The translations under genes were made by a program, and so were the position numbers. Below the pieces are notes generated by a model. The model was not told the origin of the DNA. It saw only the letters and a program-made list of their open reading frames with translations, and did no database searches. A DNA stretch of 64,000 nucleotides, from the NCBI GenBank assembly GCA_017654735.1, contig JADPYG010000003.1, positions 186,001-250,000 on the forward strand, read 5' to 3'. Shown here piece by piece: positions 62,245 to 64,000 of this stretch. This DNA comes from Vishniacozyma victoriae. Taxonomy: Eukaryota > Basidiomycota > Tremellomycetes > Tremellales > Bulleribasidiaceae. Numbering within the stretch: the first letter of the stretch is position 1; each line of letters begins with the position of its first letter.

Positions 62245-64000
62245 ATGTCGCACCAAGAATCACACGGCGGTATCATCGTCAACGAGGGTGAAGAACATCC
62301 TTCCCACCTGAATATAGAGGGGCAGAACGCACAACATACAAATGCTGCTGGAGAGGCATTATCAGGTGGATCATCTCGTTCGGAGACTGATGAGAAGGGA
62401 GGTGGGAAACCTGTAATGGAGAAATATGCTTATCACAGTATGTCCTCATTCTTCCTTCACATTTGAACTCCTCTTGTCTTTCTCATCCTATTCGTCAGGT
62501 TACAAAAGATGGAGCAAGAGATACACATGTATTGAAGCTAACCTACAGTATTCTCACCCGAGATGGCTGGATTACGGAAGGTGATTTTGAAGATCCTAAT
62601 CCCGGCTTTGATCTTGATTATCATAGTCATGTGGGCTTGTTTACCGTTTTATTGGGGATCTCGTGAGTCAGGCCGTTTGGCCGTCTTTTCTCCTCTAGGC
62701 CGCATCACCTTCCTTGTCTATGTCGACGTGAAGGCAGTTGTCGATCGTAGAAAGGAGCTGATGAGCAGTTTGGAAATCTAATAAATATACCGATAAACTC
62801 ACTGTTCGAGTGATTGATCGTGATCAATCAACGATAGGTCGTGGGGTAGTTGATTATCTCGTAAGTCTCCTCCTCCATTACCATACCCGGTTCATAAGCC
62901 CAGGAAACTAATGATCAGTTCTCCCAAACGAATCTAGGTTACTTTCCAACCTCCCCTTCCTCCCTGCCCACGACCGAATCAATTGAGAACGATATAGTCC
63001 AAGAAGGAGCTTGGGCAACTGTAGAAATTATCGCTGGTGCTACTCAAACATTGGAGACGAGTCGGGCGAATGGCGATTCGGGATATAATTCATCGAGGTT
63101 GATTCAGGTTTATTATGCCCAAGCTAGGAATGAACTTGCGAGTGGGAATTATCTGGTACCGTACCTCCAACAGGCATTGGGAAGGATTACGGGGGAATTG
63201 GGGATCAGGTTAAGTGCTGAATAGTGAGTCTTCTCTCGCTCACCATCACTTTTTTGTCTTCTCAGCAATCCCTTCTTCTACAATACCGCTCTATCCTCTT
63301 CCCTTGACCACTCTACCCCCCCTCACCTACCTATACCGCCTCACGGCGTCTAAAGGGATACACTAACACTAGCCTGCAAGCCAACGCCGGTAATCAGACA
63401 GCAATGAACCTCCTCGCTCAAGCTCCATCAACAATCGTAAACCCAGTCTACTTTACAATGAACAATATTCGACCATATAATCAACCTGTCGCTCAGGCTA
63501 TTACACTCGTTGGAGCTATTTATCTATTGATCTTTTCCTTCATCGTTTCCATGGTCTTGTTCCCAATCAGGGAGATCATGTAAGTCTTTCCATTCCGCTT
63601 CAGTCAAGGATCGCGCTGATGCGCTCCTTCTAGATCACCCTTCCTTACCACCCGAGCATATATCGCTTTCCGCCTAATATTCCCTCCTACCATCTATCTC
63701 CTCCTCGGTCTCTTATTCGCAATGGTCACTCTCCCCTTCAAAGCCCATTTCGGAGCTCACTATACCTACGCCGGCGGATTCTTCCTATGGGCATTCACAG
63801 TCTGGTTAGGAATGTGTGCTTTGGGCTTATCCCTCGAATTCGCAATAACGATCCTAGGAACGAAATTCATGGGATTCTTCCTTGTCGCCATCATTATTGC
63901 CAACGTATCAGTCGCATCATTACCGCACGAGTTGCAACCTTGGATATACAAGTATGGGGCTGCTATGCCTTTCCATAATGTCGGTCAGGCTGTTCGAACG
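62245..64000 (+). CDS. SNG1/DUF3533-family membrane protein, 3' end outside the window
   Basis: Family linked in yeast to resistance to nitrosoguanidine and to plasma-membrane organisation. Start MSHQESHGGIIVN; hydrophilic N terminus, then FSPEMAGLRKVILKIL and a first helix (PALILIIIVMWACLPFYWGS), SLWKSNKYTDKLTVRVIDRDQ (family motif), a lumenal part with EGAWATVEIIAGATQTLE and LASGNYLVPYLQQALGRI, then five helices (ITLVGAIYLLIFSFIVSMVLFP, IFPPTIYLLLGLLFAMVTLPF, GFFLWAFTVWLGMCALGLSLEF). The intron from 62440 to about 62547 joins KYAYH to IFSPEM. Truncated at GQAVRT by the window edge. Confidence 0.87.

Overview
The window is nuclear DNA of a basidiomycete yeast, most likely a tremellomycete close to Cryptococcus or Kwoniella. 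This is inferred from gene structure: intron-dense genes, introns mostly 33-60 nt, GT-AG ends with CTGAC/CTAAC branch sites a few bases before the acceptor, an intron-containing tRNA, and recognisable fungal housekeeping proteins. I see no transposon, CRISPR array or rRNA gene. Coordinates of spliced genes run from start to stop codon and include introns.

Layout. 1-949: 3' part of a frameshifted aldo/keto reductase. 1462-2650: decayed F-box-like gene whose intact paralogue lies at 5766-6923; a GPCR-like membrane protein sits between them. 7404-14253: ERG26-type sterol dehydrogenase, tRNA-Arg, paraoxonase-like protein, xylulokinase, mitochondrial NDP kinase, followed by an AlkB-like oxygenase. 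15636-18793: three tandem genes for small secreted cysteine-rich proteins. 18946-32933: Gfo/Idh/MocA oxidoreductase, mitochondrial DEAD-box helicase, GH13 alpha-glucosidase, SLC6-type transporter, GH39-like secreted glycosidase, MFS sugar transporter. 33288-48794: IMP3, two small candidate genes, a La-motif protein, DIM1, a three-KH protein and ITC1. 49686-52980: four more members of the secreted family (two intact, one with a stop codon, one reduced to exon 1). 53352-59284: two large, mostly disordered proteins without a recognised domain. 60127-61831: ATG5. 62245-end: SNG1/DUF3533 membrane protein, cut by the window edge.

How they relate. Much of the first half concerns carbohydrate use: xylulokinase, Gfo/Idh/MocA enzyme, alpha-glucosidase, GH39-like enzyme, sugar transporter, aldo/keto reductase. 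CGG-N-CCG palindromes, typical of Zn(II)2Cys6 regulators, lie in front of two of them. The second half is mainly ribosome biogenesis, RNA binding and chromatin.

The most interesting content is the seven-member secreted family in two clusters 31 kb apart. All members have a signal peptide in exon 1, a phase-1 first intron, a phase-0 second intron where present, a cysteine-rich exon 2 and a short exon 3 that usually carries a CP-type motif. Six of seven have an exact ACAAAGG element upstream. I do not recognise the family.
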